A stretch of 64,000 bases of DNA from Oscillospiraceae bacterium (GTDB lineage Bacteria > Bacillota > Clostridia > Oscillospirales > Ruminococcaceae). Below are positions 25,862 through 33,456 of this stretch, in pieces (position 1 is the first letter of the stretch; each line of letters opens with the position of its first letter). Position numbers and translations under genes: made by a program. The DNA is taken from the NCBI GenBank assembly GCA_009783205.1, contig WRHO01000003.1:30712-94711 (forward strand), in the 5' to 3' direction. The notes under the pieces are model-generated. The model saw only the letters and a program-made list of their open reading frames with translations. It made no database searches and was not told where the DNA came from.

Positions 25862-26485
25862 ATGAAAACATATCTTTCGTTCTTACTTAAGAAACACGGT
25901 TTATCAATCGCTATGCTCACGGGGGCGTTTGCGGCAATCGCGCTCGCGGGGTTCACCACGTTCGCCGCCGACTGTGAGCGGCTTCCGGAAAAGGTGCTTC
26001 GCCTTCATATAATTGCAAATTCCGATTCGGAGGAAGACCAGCTTTTCAAGTATCAACTCCGCGACCATATACTGCGTGAGTATTCGCCGATGTTAGGCGG
26101 GTGCGATTCGTTGCCGGAGGCAAAATGTGTAAGTGAACAGCTATTGCCCAAAATTGAACTCGCGGCTCTAAGCTTTGCCGATGAAAACGATTACAAAACC
26201 GAGATTAAAACAGAACTCACAGAGATGTATTTTACAACGCGGGTTTATGAAGGCTTCACGCTCCCCGCCGGCAATTACACCGCGCTCAGAGTCACAATCG
26301 GCGAAGGCGCGGGAAAGAATTGGTGGTGCGTAATGTTTCCGCCGTTATGCGTCCCCGCCGTTACCGATGATTCCGAGTTTTCTAAAAACGCGGCAATTGA
26401 TGCGATTCACATTCCCGAAACGGGCGGCGACGGAACAAAAATAAAATTTGCCGTATTTGAATTTTTATCCGGATTATTCAAGTGA
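25862..26485 (+). CDS. spoIIR: stage II sporulation protein R
   Basis: SpoIIR is made in the forespore, exported, and triggers SpoIIGA to process pro-sigma-E in the mother cell. The 207-residue product has a signal/membrane segment at about 14-35 and the family hallmark VLRLHIIANSDSEEDQ, then FKYQLRDHIL, near 43-69, and a late GNYTALRVTIGEGAGKNWWC, then VMFPPLC. AGAGGTG precedes the ATG. It shows that the organism has, or had, an endospore programme. It converges with gpsA, and the reading frames overlap by 8 bp. Confidence 0.93.
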   Translation: MKTYLSFLLKKHGLSIAMLTGAFAAIALAGFTTFAADCERLPEKVLRLHIIANSDSEEDQLFKYQLRDHILREYSPMLGGCDSLPEAKCVSEQLLPKIELAALSFADENDYKTEIKTELTEMYFTTRVYEGFTLPAGNYTALRVTIGEGAGKNWWCVMFPPLCVPAVTDDSEFSKNAAIDAIHIPETGGDGTKIKFAVFEFLSGLFK

Positions 26486-27497
26486 TTTCCCAATAGCTTT
26501 CCTTTTCGTGTCGTTGAGGTCGCTCCATTAAATCGCGGAGCGATTCCTTTAAATCGGCTCCCTCATAGCATATTTTATAAAGCTGTTCACAAATCGGCGT
26601 ATCTACACCGTGTTCCTTTGCTAATTTTAATGCGATTTTTACACATTCGTACCCCTCAACCGTTCCGACCCTTTTTACAGCTTCGGCGGCGGGGACACCT
26701 TGTCCTATTAATAAGCCCGCCCTGTGATTGCGCGAATGTGCAGAGGTACAGGTGACAATTAAATCGCCCACCCCGGAAAGCCCCGTAAATGTCTGCCACC
26801 TTGCGCCGAGCGCGGTACCCAATCGTTTTATTTCCGACAAACCGCGGGTCATTAATGCGGCGGTAGCGTTGTCACCTAAGCCCATCCCCAATGCTACTCC
26901 GCAGCAAAGGGCGATGGGGTTTTTTAATGCGCCGCCCAGCTCGCTACCTATTATATCGTCGTTTATATATATGCGAAATGTTTTAGTTTGTAGCGTCGTT
27001 TGGATATATTCCGCACTTTTGGGGTCGACGCTCGCCGCGACAACCGTTGTCGGGTTTCCCCGCCCGACCTCTTCCGCGTGACAAGGGCCGGTCAGGATTA
27101 CAATATTATTTGTGACGAATACCCCTATTATTTCCGAAAGGCGACAGGTGATTCGTTCTCCCCCGCAAATACAATCTGCGAACCCCTTGCTCATATTCAC
27201 GACAACGGCGTTTCTCGGTATATGCGGGGCAACCTCCTCGGCAACCGCGCCCATAAACTTTGACGGAACGGCAAAGACGACTATATCCGCGCCTTCGGCT
27301 TTTGAAATGTCATTGGTAAATTCTATTTCATCGGGAATAACAACACCGGGGAGGAGTTTTTTATGCTCCTTATCCTTTTTTATTGTTTCGATTTCGTCAA
27401 CAAATTTGGAATAACAGGTGACATTATGCCCTTCCTTATTCCAAAGTACAGCTAATGCCGTTCCGAACCCACAGCCGAGTATGAATATTTTTTTCAT
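26478..27497 (-). CDS. gpsA: glycerol-3-phosphate dehydrogenase [NAD(P)+]
   Basis: Makes sn-glycerol-3-phosphate for phospholipid synthesis. The 339-residue product has the Rossmann start MKKIFILGCGFGTALAVL, VFAVPSKFM, MSKGF, GPCHAEEVGRGNPT, the substrate-binding SELGGALKNPIALCCGVALG and GLSGVGDLIVTCTSAHSRN. The glycine motif is one residue shorter than the usual GAGSWGTALA. Start ATG 27497 is chosen because it begins just after the plsY stop and gives the family N-terminus; an ATG at 27509 would overlap plsY. PlsY uses the same product pool. Confidence 0.94.
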   Translation of the reverse strand: MKKIFILGCGFGTALAVLWNKEGHNVTCYSKFVDEIETIKKDKEHKKLLPGVVIPDEIEFTNDISKAEGADIVVFAVPSKFMGAVAEEVAPHIPRNAVVVNMSKGFADCICGGERITCRLSEIIGVFVTNNIVILTGPCHAEEVGRGNPTTVVAASVDPKSAEYIQTTLQTKTFRIYINDDIIGSELGGALKNPIALCCGVALGMGLGDNATAALMTRGLSEIKRLGTALGARWQTFTGLSGVGDLIVTCTSAHSRNHRAGLLIGQGVPAAEAVKRVGTVEGYECVKIALKLAKEHGVDTPICEQLYKICYEGADLKESLRDLMERPQRHEKESYWEIT

Positions 27498-27499
27498 GT

Positions 27500-28204
27500 T
27501 TATGACCATTTCTTTCCCAATTTTTTTTCGTTTCCGGTAATAAGTCTTTTTATATTCCCTCTATGCTTGAATATAAGCAAAGCCGCGATTATTGCCGAAA
27601 AAATCGCCCCCATATAAGAATATGAGTGTTCGCTTTGACGTACATTGTGTTCGGTAAGCCCTACGCAAACGGGGTACAATGCCGCCGCAATAACCGAACC
27701 CAACGATACATATTTAGAGAGCAATACTATTATTATAAACACTAAAAGCGCGATTAACGCAGCCTCCCAATTTATAACAAGTCCGGTTGCAACCGTAACC
27801 AAAACCGCTTTACCGCCTTTAAATTTGTAGTATAACGGGTAACAGTGACCTAAAACGGCAGATAATGAGCCGAGCCATAACACAAGGGAATAAAATCGTT
27901 CGGCGGCTATTCCGGGGAGCAAAAAATCCACGGCAAACGGGTTGGTCATTTGTTCCCAAAATAAATGGTAAAAACCGCATACAAGAAGAATCGAGACAAC
28001 CCCCTTGAGTACGTCGCACAATAATACAACCGCCGCCGCGCCCTTGCCCATAGTTCGTAAAACATTAGTCAAGCCGGGGTTTCCCGAACCCATTTCGCGA
28101 ATATCCTTACCGCTTTTAATTTTTGCGGCAATAATAGCGGGGTTTATACTGCATATTAAATAAGGAACAATAATGGCGAAAGCCATACAAATATATAAAT
28201 ACAC
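27500..28204 (-). CDS. plsY: acyl-phosphate:glycerol-3-phosphate acyltransferase
   Basis: Membrane enzyme that adds the first acyl chain to glycerol-3-phosphate. The 234-residue product has the PlsY motifs GKDIREMGSGNPGLTNVLR (about 35-53), GHCYPLYYKFKGGKAVLVT near 120 and a C-terminal FKHRGNIKRLITG. The frame is open further upstream, but those codons are read from TTGACAG repeats. An AGGAGG lies 6 nt before GTG 28204, so that is taken as the start. It sits between der and gpsA, a common clostridial arrangement. Confidence 0.93.
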   Translation of the reverse strand: MYLYICMAFAIIVPYLICSINPAIIAAKIKSGKDIREMGSGNPGLTNVLRTMGKGAAAVVLLCDVLKGVVSILLVCGFYHLFWEQMTNPFAVDFLLPGIAAERFYSLVLWLGSLSAVLGHCYPLYYKFKGGKAVLVTVATGLVINWEAALIALLVFIIIVLLSKYVSLGSVIAAALYPVCVGLTEHNVRQSEHSYSYMGAIFSAIIAALLIFKHRGNIKRLITGNEKKLGKKWS

Positions 28205-28225
28205 AAAAACCCTCCTCTTAATAAA

Positions 28226-28252
28226 ACTGTCAACTGTCAACTGTCAACTGCC
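28226..28252 (-). repeat. TTGACAG heptamer repeat at the der stop codon
   Basis: On the minus strand, three TTGACAG units follow the last der codons, and the first supplies the TGA stop at 28244-28246. The run lies between der and plsY. Confidence 0.6.
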
Positions 28253-29629
28253 ATCGCCTCGTTCTCGCGGGATTATTTTTATGGGCGTCATGTCTAAACC
28301 GAAGGCTTCTCTTATTTGATTCTCGATATATCGCTGATACGAAAAGTGAAACAAATCAATTTTATTGCAAAACACAACAAAGGTGGGCGGTTTTGTATCG
28401 GCTTGGGTGATGTAATAAAGCTTGAGTCGTTTTCCGCGGTCTGTCGGCGGTTGAACCCTTGAAGTAGCATATGCCAACATATCGTTAAGCCGACCGGTGC
28501 TTATGCGCGTTGTGTTTTGCGTTAAGGTAGTTTTTATAAGCTCAAAAAGCTTGTCGATACGTTGCCCCGTTTCTGCCGAAATGAACACATACGGCGCGTA
28601 GGACATGAACGAGAAATCCACCGCCAATTTCTTTCGAAATATGCTCATTGTCTTATCGTCTTTTTCGATTAAATCCCATTTGTTGACGGCTATTACCGAC
28701 GCTTTTCCGTTATCGTGTGCGTATCCCGCAATCTTACTGTCCTGTTCGGTGAAGCCGACCTCTGCGTCAATCATAATTACCGCAACATCTGAACGGTCAA
28801 CGGCGTTTAATGCTCTAATCACGCTGTAATGCTCAATATTCTCGGTCACTCTTGCCTTTCGGCGAAGTCCCGCCGTATCAATAAGAAGGAATTTTTCGCC
28901 GTTTCGGGTTATAACTGTATCGAGGGCGTCGCGGGTTGTTCCCGCTATATCCGAAACAATTGCGCGTTCCTCACCCGCTATTTTATTAATCAACGACGAT
29001 TTGCCGGCATTTGGCTTACCGATAATTGCGACCGCCGTAATTTCGGAATCGTTTTCGTCCCGCTCATTTTCAATGGGCGTTTTTTCGGGCAGCATAGCCG
29101 CAACCGCGTCAAGCAAATCGCCCGTTCCGTGACCGTGAACCGATGAAACGGGGTACGGCTCCCCCAAACCGAGGTTGTAAAATTCGTAAAAATCGGGCGG
29201 CGTATCCCCGATATTGTCGCATTTGTTCACACAAAGTAAGAGCGGTTTACCGCTTTTCAAAAGAATCCTCGCTATATCCTTATCCGTAGCGGTCAAACCC
29301 GTTCGTATATCCACAACCATTATAATAACATCTGCGCTTAGAATGGCAACCTGAGCCTGCGCCAACATTTTGGAGAGGATTAAATCCTTTGTATCGGGTT
29401 CGAGTCCGCCCGTATCAATCAAAGTGAACTCTCGCCCGTTCCATTCGGCTTGCCCGTAAAGTCTGTCTCGCGTAACTCCCGGCGAATCCTCAACAATAGC
29501 CGTTCGCCGCCCCGTTATTTTATTAAAAAGGGAAGATTTTCCCACGTTAGGGCGACCCACTATCGCAACCAAACGGCTTTTTTTGCGAGCCGTCTCTTTT
29601 GGTTCACCCATACCGCTGTTGATTAACAT
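28244..29629 (-). CDS. der: ribosome-associated GTPase Der (EngA)
   Basis: Double-GTPase needed for 50S ribosome assembly. The 461-residue product has G domain 1 (GRPNVGKSSLFNKI, DSPGVTRDR, DTGGLE, NKCD), G domain 2 (GKPNAGKSSLINKI, DIAGTTRDA, DTAGL, NKWD) and the C-terminal KH-like domain ending in IPRERGDGS. Start ATG 29629 follows AAGGAGTATAAGT; the frame is open 8 codons further without a better site. The stop is embedded in a TTGACAG repeat. Confidence 0.96.
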   Translation of the reverse strand: MLINSGMGEPKETARKKSRLVAIVGRPNVGKSSLFNKITGRRTAIVEDSPGVTRDRLYGQAEWNGREFTLIDTGGLEPDTKDLILSKMLAQAQVAILSADVIIMVVDIRTGLTATDKDIARILLKSGKPLLLCVNKCDNIGDTPPDFYEFYNLGLGEPYPVSSVHGHGTGDLLDAVAAMLPEKTPIENERDENDSEITAVAIIGKPNAGKSSLINKIAGEERAIVSDIAGTTRDALDTVITRNGEKFLLIDTAGLRRKARVTENIEHYSVIRALNAVDRSDVAVIMIDAEVGFTEQDSKIAGYAHDNGKASVIAVNKWDLIEKDDKTMSIFRKKLAVDFSFMSYAPYVFISAETGQRIDKLFELIKTTLTQNTTRISTGRLNDMLAYATSRVQPPTDRGKRLKLYYITQADTKPPTFVVFCNKIDLFHFSYQRYIENQIREAFGLDMTPIKIIPRERGDGS

Positions 29630-29640
29630 ACTTATACTCC

Positions 29641-30240
29641 TTAAGAATCGCAAAAAGCTTTGCTTTTATTCTTTTCTATATAATCGTCTAATAAATATCT
29701 GTATTTTTCAATAAGCTCGTTTTTCAAATACGCCGAATAACGCGCCTTTTGTTCGACTTGTCCTATTCTGTTTAACGCCGCTTCACGCGAAACCCCAAAC
29801 AGCCGACTCACCTCATTAACGCCTAATTCCCGCCCCAAGCCGAGCCTTAATTCGAGCATGAGCAGTTCCGGCATAAGAAGCTCCGATGCAAACGAATTAG
29901 CCTGTCGCTCTTCCGTTTCGCCGTCCCTCAAATGTCCTAATACAACGTGTCCGACCTCGTGCGCTAAAGTCCAGTTGATTCTCTTTGCGCGCTTAATACC
30001 GCTATTGATTGTCGCGGGCAAGGCGTGAGTCAATACTATATAAATGTCGCCCTTAATAACGGTACAACCGTCTTTTATTTGTTTAAATGCCGAAACGGAC
30101 ATACCCGTAAGCCTTGTGTAATTTTGAAAGGTATCAAATATTATCCTCTTGTCGAACCTCATCTTAGGAATATCGAGCTTAAAAGACGTATCCCCTTGTT
30201 TAAGAAGAAGCTCCCGCGCTTTTTTAATTATTTTCTCCAT
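29641..30240 (-). CDS. ImmA/IrrE-family metallopeptidase
   Basis: The 199-residue product has the zinc-protease motif HEVGHVVLGH near 92-101 (HExxH), followed by ERQANSFASELLMP with the third-ligand Glu, the standard ImmA/IrrE core. ImmA of ICEBs1 cleaves its partner XRE repressor to derepress an element. Here too the gene overlaps an XRE repressor gene by 17 bp. It sits between der and thiN, genes otherwise expected to be near neighbours, so this looks like a small inserted switch. Confidence 0.85.
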   Translation of the reverse strand: MEKIIKKARELLLKQGDTSFKLDIPKMRFDKRIIFDTFQNYTRLTGMSVSAFKQIKDGCTVIKGDIYIVLTHALPATINSGIKRAKRINWTLAHEVGHVVLGHLRDGETEERQANSFASELLMPELLMLELRLGLGRELGVNEVSRLFGVSREAALNRIGQVEQKARYSAYLKNELIEKYRYLLDDYIEKNKSKAFCDS

Positions 30241-30544
30241 TTTGTCTATTCCTCAAATATACGTCAATCGTTTCGCTTAATTCGCTTATAAGCTCGTTTT
30301 TATCCGTGTCCGGAAGTCCCGATAGTTTTCGCGTTAATAAAACTATTGCCGAATCCGAGCCCAATAAATAATCAACCGTAACATCAAAAAAAGCGGCGAG
30401 CCTACAAAGCATTTGAGAATCGGGAACGCGCTTATCCGTTTCCCATTTGCCGACCGTCCCTTGCGTTACGCCCATTTCTGTGGCTAATTGAATTTGATTT
30501 ATTCTTTTATCGGTTCTTAATTGTTTTAATCGTGTCGATAACAT
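30224..30544 (-). CDS. XRE-family repressor (ImmR-like)
   Basis: The 106-residue product has an N-terminal helix-turn-helix (LKQLRTDKRINQIQLATEMG, then VTQGTVGKWETDKRVP) at about 7-45 and DYLLGSD at about 58, as in SOS-response-like phage and ICE repressors. The C-terminal tail is short and has no peptidase domain, which suits cleavage by the overlapping ImmA-like protease. A strong divergent promoter region with paired operators lies just upstream, so it probably controls itself and the 154-residue gene. Confidence 0.85.
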   Translation of the reverse strand: MLSTRLKQLRTDKRINQIQLATEMGVTQGTVGKWETDKRVPDSQMLCRLAAFFDVTVDYLLGSDSAIVLLTRKLSGLPDTDKNELISELSETIDVYLRNRQNGENN

Positions 30545-30577
30545 AAAAGCACCCCCTAACCCTAACTTTCAATAAGA

Positions 30578-30690
30578 ATTATAACACAATTAAAAAAATA
30601 TGTCAATACGGAATAAAAATTTTTAAAAAGGGGTTGACAATTAAAAAACAATGTGTTATCATTCCATTACGGAATATTCCTTAATGGAAT
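30578..30690. promoter_or_regulatory. divergent promoters with tandem XRE operators
   Basis: Leftward promoter: TTGACA (30601-30606, minus) - 17 - TATAAT (30578-30583), both perfect. Rightward: TTGACA (30634-30639) - 17 - TATCAT (30657-30662). Two adjacent 15-bp sites of the form ATTCC-N5-GGAAT lie at 30661-30675 and 30676-30690, at and just after the rightward -10. A degenerate third copy at 30600-30614 covers the leftward -35. This is the layout of a lysogeny-type repressor switch. Confidence 0.75.
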
Positions 30691-30743
30691 ATTATCGCCA
30701 AGTAAGCTATACTTCCTAAGTATACATAAGAAGGAGATTAAAA

Positions 30744-31208
30744 ATGTACGGAACAACAAAATTAAGCGTTCCTAAGGACGTAACTGCATTGTGCGAGGAC
30801 ATTGCGCGCGGTTATGAAAGGCGCAAAAAGGACTATGAGAATAAGCGGATTGATATAATCTATTCACATTCCTCCGGGTTTGAGGGTGCCGTCGGCGGTT
30901 CAAGAAGCGCGGGAAACACAAGCGACCCGAGCGCGGCAAAAGCCGAACGGCTCATGCGGCTCGAAAAAAGTCTCGACGCTCAATTTCTTAAGGCGGTTGA
31001 ACAATCGCTCATGATGCTCGGTACGGATATCTCGCGAGATTCGCGAGAGCGTCTGCGGAAAGCGGTTATACTCAACTGTGAAAACGGAAGGGAATATCCG
31101 TTTGAATATCTCGGAATTGATGAATTTTCCCGTCGCGAATTTTACAGAAGGCGAAAAAGCTTTATAATAGGAATCGGTGCAATATTAGGCTTGATTGACA
31201 ATGATTAG
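30744..31208 (+). CDS. phage-type regulator-like protein (possible RinA/ArpU-like)
   Basis: The 154-residue product is helical and charged, with a Ser/Gly-rich insert near 47-65. Its C-terminus RREFYRRRKSFIIGIGAILGLI resembles the DNA-binding end of phage late regulators such as RinA/ArpU. The family call is tentative. It is the only gene on the rightward arm of the XRE switch, behind AAGAAGGAG. Its 3' end overlaps the convergent thiN by 24 bp. If the element was once larger, this is what remains of its early operon. Confidence 0.45.
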   Translation: MYGTTKLSVPKDVTALCEDIARGYERRKKDYENKRIDIIYSHSSGFEGAVGGSRSAGNTSDPSAAKAERLMRLEKSLDAQFLKAVEQSLMMLGTDISRDSRERLRKAVILNCENGREYPFEYLGIDEFSRREFYRRRKSFIIGIGAILGLIDND

Positions 31209-31784
31209 GGTTCCGTTTTGAACCTCAATAAAAGCCGCGTCACCGACAATCTCGTTGCTCAAGCCGAGCGTTGAGCCGTTGGTTAAAACTGCATTTTCTA
31301 AAGGATATTTCACCCCTTTTAAACTGACCCCGCTTGCATTATTGCCGGCGGGGAAAACGGATACGAGACTATTAAATTGCGGTTTTAACGTGACGGAGGA
31401 ATTGGTGACCGCCGTGATTATTTCGTTTGTACCGAGTAAATACCCGGTACAGCCTCTTTGGGATAGCGCGGTCAAAACGGCTATACTCGCGAGCGAGTGG
31501 TCTAACCGCTTACCGAGCGCGCCGTAAATATAAAAACAATTGAACCCGCGCTTAATTGCTTCCGCAACCGCGAGTTCAAGGTCGGATTGGTCTTTTTCTT
31601 TTGGGAAGCGGATTTGTTCAACATCGGCGGGTAAAGCTTTTGCGGAATCGAAATCGCCAATCAATAAATCAGCTTTACATTGTAAATTATCAATACCGCC
31701 GTCCGCCGCTATGACATAATCGGCGGTATATTCGTCTCGAAACCCGTCAAATTCGCCCGCGCCGATTATGATACATTTGTTCAT
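31185..31784 (-). CDS. thiN: thiamine pyrophosphokinase
   Basis: Makes thiamine diphosphate from thiamine and ATP. The 199-residue product has ADYVIAADGGIDNL near 25, ADLLIGDFDSAKAL near 40, FPKEKDQSDLELAVAEAIKRG near 60-80 and GALGKRLDHSLASI near 88, the catalytic and thiamine-binding motifs of the family. It ends a minus-strand run beginning with secA. Its stop overlaps the end of the phage-like gene. Confidence 0.92.
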   Translation of the reverse strand: MNKCIIIGAGEFDGFRDEYTADYVIAADGGIDNLQCKADLLIGDFDSAKALPADVEQIRFPKEKDQSDLELAVAEAIKRGFNCFYIYGALGKRLDHSLASIAVLTALSQRGCTGYLLGTNEIITAVTNSSVTLKPQFNSLVSVFPAGNNASGVSLKGVKYPLENAVLTNGSTLGLSNEIVGDAAFIEVQNGTLIIVNQA

Positions 31785-31804
31785 TTTATATTTGCACTTC
31801 TCTC

Positions 31805-32698
31805 TTATTTGTTTGTTTTCTTACCCGCAAAAACCGCAATGAATATAATTATCGTAACGATTAATACACCCGCGCCCCCAAAAATTGGTATTATCATCGA
31901 CCGTCTTGCGTCTTCCTCAACTTCGCCACCGTCGCGGCGTGAAGCGATGTCGGTATCAATCTCACCCTCGAGGAACGGCTCTTCATTATAGTTCGCCGAC
32001 TGTCCGTTGAACCAATCGCGAAATTCCGCTTTTCGTGCGCGGTGGTCTTCCGAAAAACCTTCCGCGCTTAAGTCAAAAAACTTAACCCTTCGTTCCCGTT
32101 CTACATATTCGCCGTCGTAATAGTTAAAGCTGTCCCAACCCGAATCGAGAAGTACCCAGCGTTCCTCGCCCTCATACCAAAACGCCGTCCATTCGTGGGG
32201 GTTCCCCGTCGGGTTTTCGTCGTTGAACGACGTATTGCCCAAAACCGTTACCGATTTTATCCCCTCTGCCGCCAAAAGTGCCGCGGTAAGATTTGCATAG
32301 CCGGAACAGACAGTCCGGCGAAGCTCTAAGACGTTTTTTAGGTTTATTGTTTCGAGCGTCACCTCGTTGTCGCGCGCAACACGGTCATAGAAAATGTTTT
32401 CCGCTACCCAAGCGGAAATTGCCCGCGCCTTTTCATAATCGCCGTCAATGCCCTCCGTGACAGAAGCCGCAAGGTCGCGGATTTTCTTTTGCGTTTCGAC
32501 AATATCCTCTTGTCTCTCGCTTTCGCCGATTAGATATTGAATTGTCACTTCCCACGGTATAATCTCATGATTCCCGACCAAGCTCATATGGAGCGCAGGG
32601 TAATCAATTTCTTCCGTATCGCCTATTTCGTCGCTATAAACGGAGATTGTGAAGCAGCCTACAAAAATCGCCGTAATTATACATAATAATCTCTTCAT
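31805..32698 (-). CDS. secreted transglutaminase-like cysteine protease/peptidase, membrane-anchored
   Basis: The 297-residue product has a signal peptide (MKRLLCIITAIFVGCFTISV) and a transglutaminase-like core with Cys131 (RRTVCSGYANL), His168 (GNPHEWTAF) and Asp185 (WVLLDSGWDS). A C-terminal membrane helix near 268-290 (IPIFGGAGVLIVTIIIFIAVF) is followed by a Lys-rich tail, so the catalytic part faces outside. Such proteins cut or link peptides in the cell wall. The ATG overlaps the nagB stop. Confidence 0.8.
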   Translation of the reverse strand: MKRLLCIITAIFVGCFTISVYSDEIGDTEEIDYPALHMSLVGNHEIIPWEVTIQYLIGESERQEDIVETQKKIRDLAASVTEGIDGDYEKARAISAWVAENIFYDRVARDNEVTLETINLKNVLELRRTVCSGYANLTAALLAAEGIKSVTVLGNTSFNDENPTGNPHEWTAFWYEGEERWVLLDSGWDSFNYYDGEYVERERRVKFFDLSAEGFSEDHRARKAEFRDWFNGQSANYNEEPFLEGEIDTDIASRRDGGEVEEDARRSMIIPIFGGAGVLIVTIIIFIAVFAGKKTNK

Positions 32699-33411
32699 TG
32701 GGTATCGCTCGTAACTATAACGGTAACATTCGGGTGCAGATTTAAAAGGCTCGCCGGAACGGAGGTCGAAAGCGTTCCGTCAAAAAGCTTTTTAGCAATC
32801 GCCGCCTTCCCCTTGCCGCTTATAAGTAAAAGAATATGCTTCGCGCTGAATATGCCCTTAAGCCCCATGGAAAGAGCCTCTCGCGGAACCTCATCTGCCG
32901 TTTTAAAGAATCGCGAGTTTGCTTCAATTGTATCCTCGGTCAATTTCACAACGCTTGTTGCGAGGGGGAGGGACTCGGCGGGTTCAACAAAAGCGATATG
33001 CCCGTTATTGCCTATTCCGAGAATTTGCAAATCGGTTCCGCCGATTTTTTCGAGGCGCGCGTCATAATCGGCACATTCCTTTGCGGGGTCGGAACACTCG
33101 CCGTCGGGAATGTTTATTTGGGCGGCGGAAATGTTCACATGATTGAATAAATTATCCTTCATAAAATAGATATAGCTTTGGTCATTATCGTGTTTAATCG
33201 GATAATACTCGTCTAAGTTGAACGAGGTGACTTTTGAAAAATCAACAAACCCGTCCTTATACATTTCGACCAACTTCTTGTACGTTCCGACGGGGGTCGA
33301 GCCGGTTGCGAGTCCGATAACGCTGTTCGGTTTACTGCGAATCTGCGAAGCAACGGCATATGCCGCAACCGCGCTCATCTCCTCATAATTTGCACACACA
33401 ATTTTCTTCAT
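32695..33411 (-). CDS. nagB: glucosamine-6-phosphate deaminase
   Basis: Converts glucosamine-6-phosphate to fructose-6-phosphate and ammonia, feeding wall sugars into glycolysis. The 238-residue product has LATGSTPVGTYKKLVEMYKDG near 36-56, FNLDEYYP near 67, QILGIGNNGHIAFVEPAESL near 126-145 and the late RLLNLHPNV-type segment (LLNLHPNVTVIVT). Start ATG 33411 is chosen after AAAGGAG; 13 upstream codons come partly from a TTGACAG repeat. No nagA is adjacent. Confidence 0.93.
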   Translation of the reverse strand: MKKIVCANYEEMSAVAAYAVASQIRSKPNSVIGLATGSTPVGTYKKLVEMYKDGFVDFSKVTSFNLDEYYPIKHDNDQSYIYFMKDNLFNHVNISAAQINIPDGECSDPAKECADYDARLEKIGGTDLQILGIGNNGHIAFVEPAESLPLATSVVKLTEDTIEANSRFFKTADEVPREALSMGLKGIFSAKHILLLISGKGKAAIAKKLFDGTLSTSVPASLLNLHPNVTVIVTSDTQ

Positions 33412-33440
33412 AAATATATTCTCCTTTAAATAATTATTAT

Positions 33441-33456
33441 CAACTGTCAACTGTCA
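33441..33456 (-). repeat. TTGACAG heptamer repeat after the PBP stop codon
   Basis: Directly after the PBP stop (33457-33459) the minus strand reads TGACAGTTGACAGTTG. It lies in the 45-bp gap before nagB. Confidence 0.55.
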
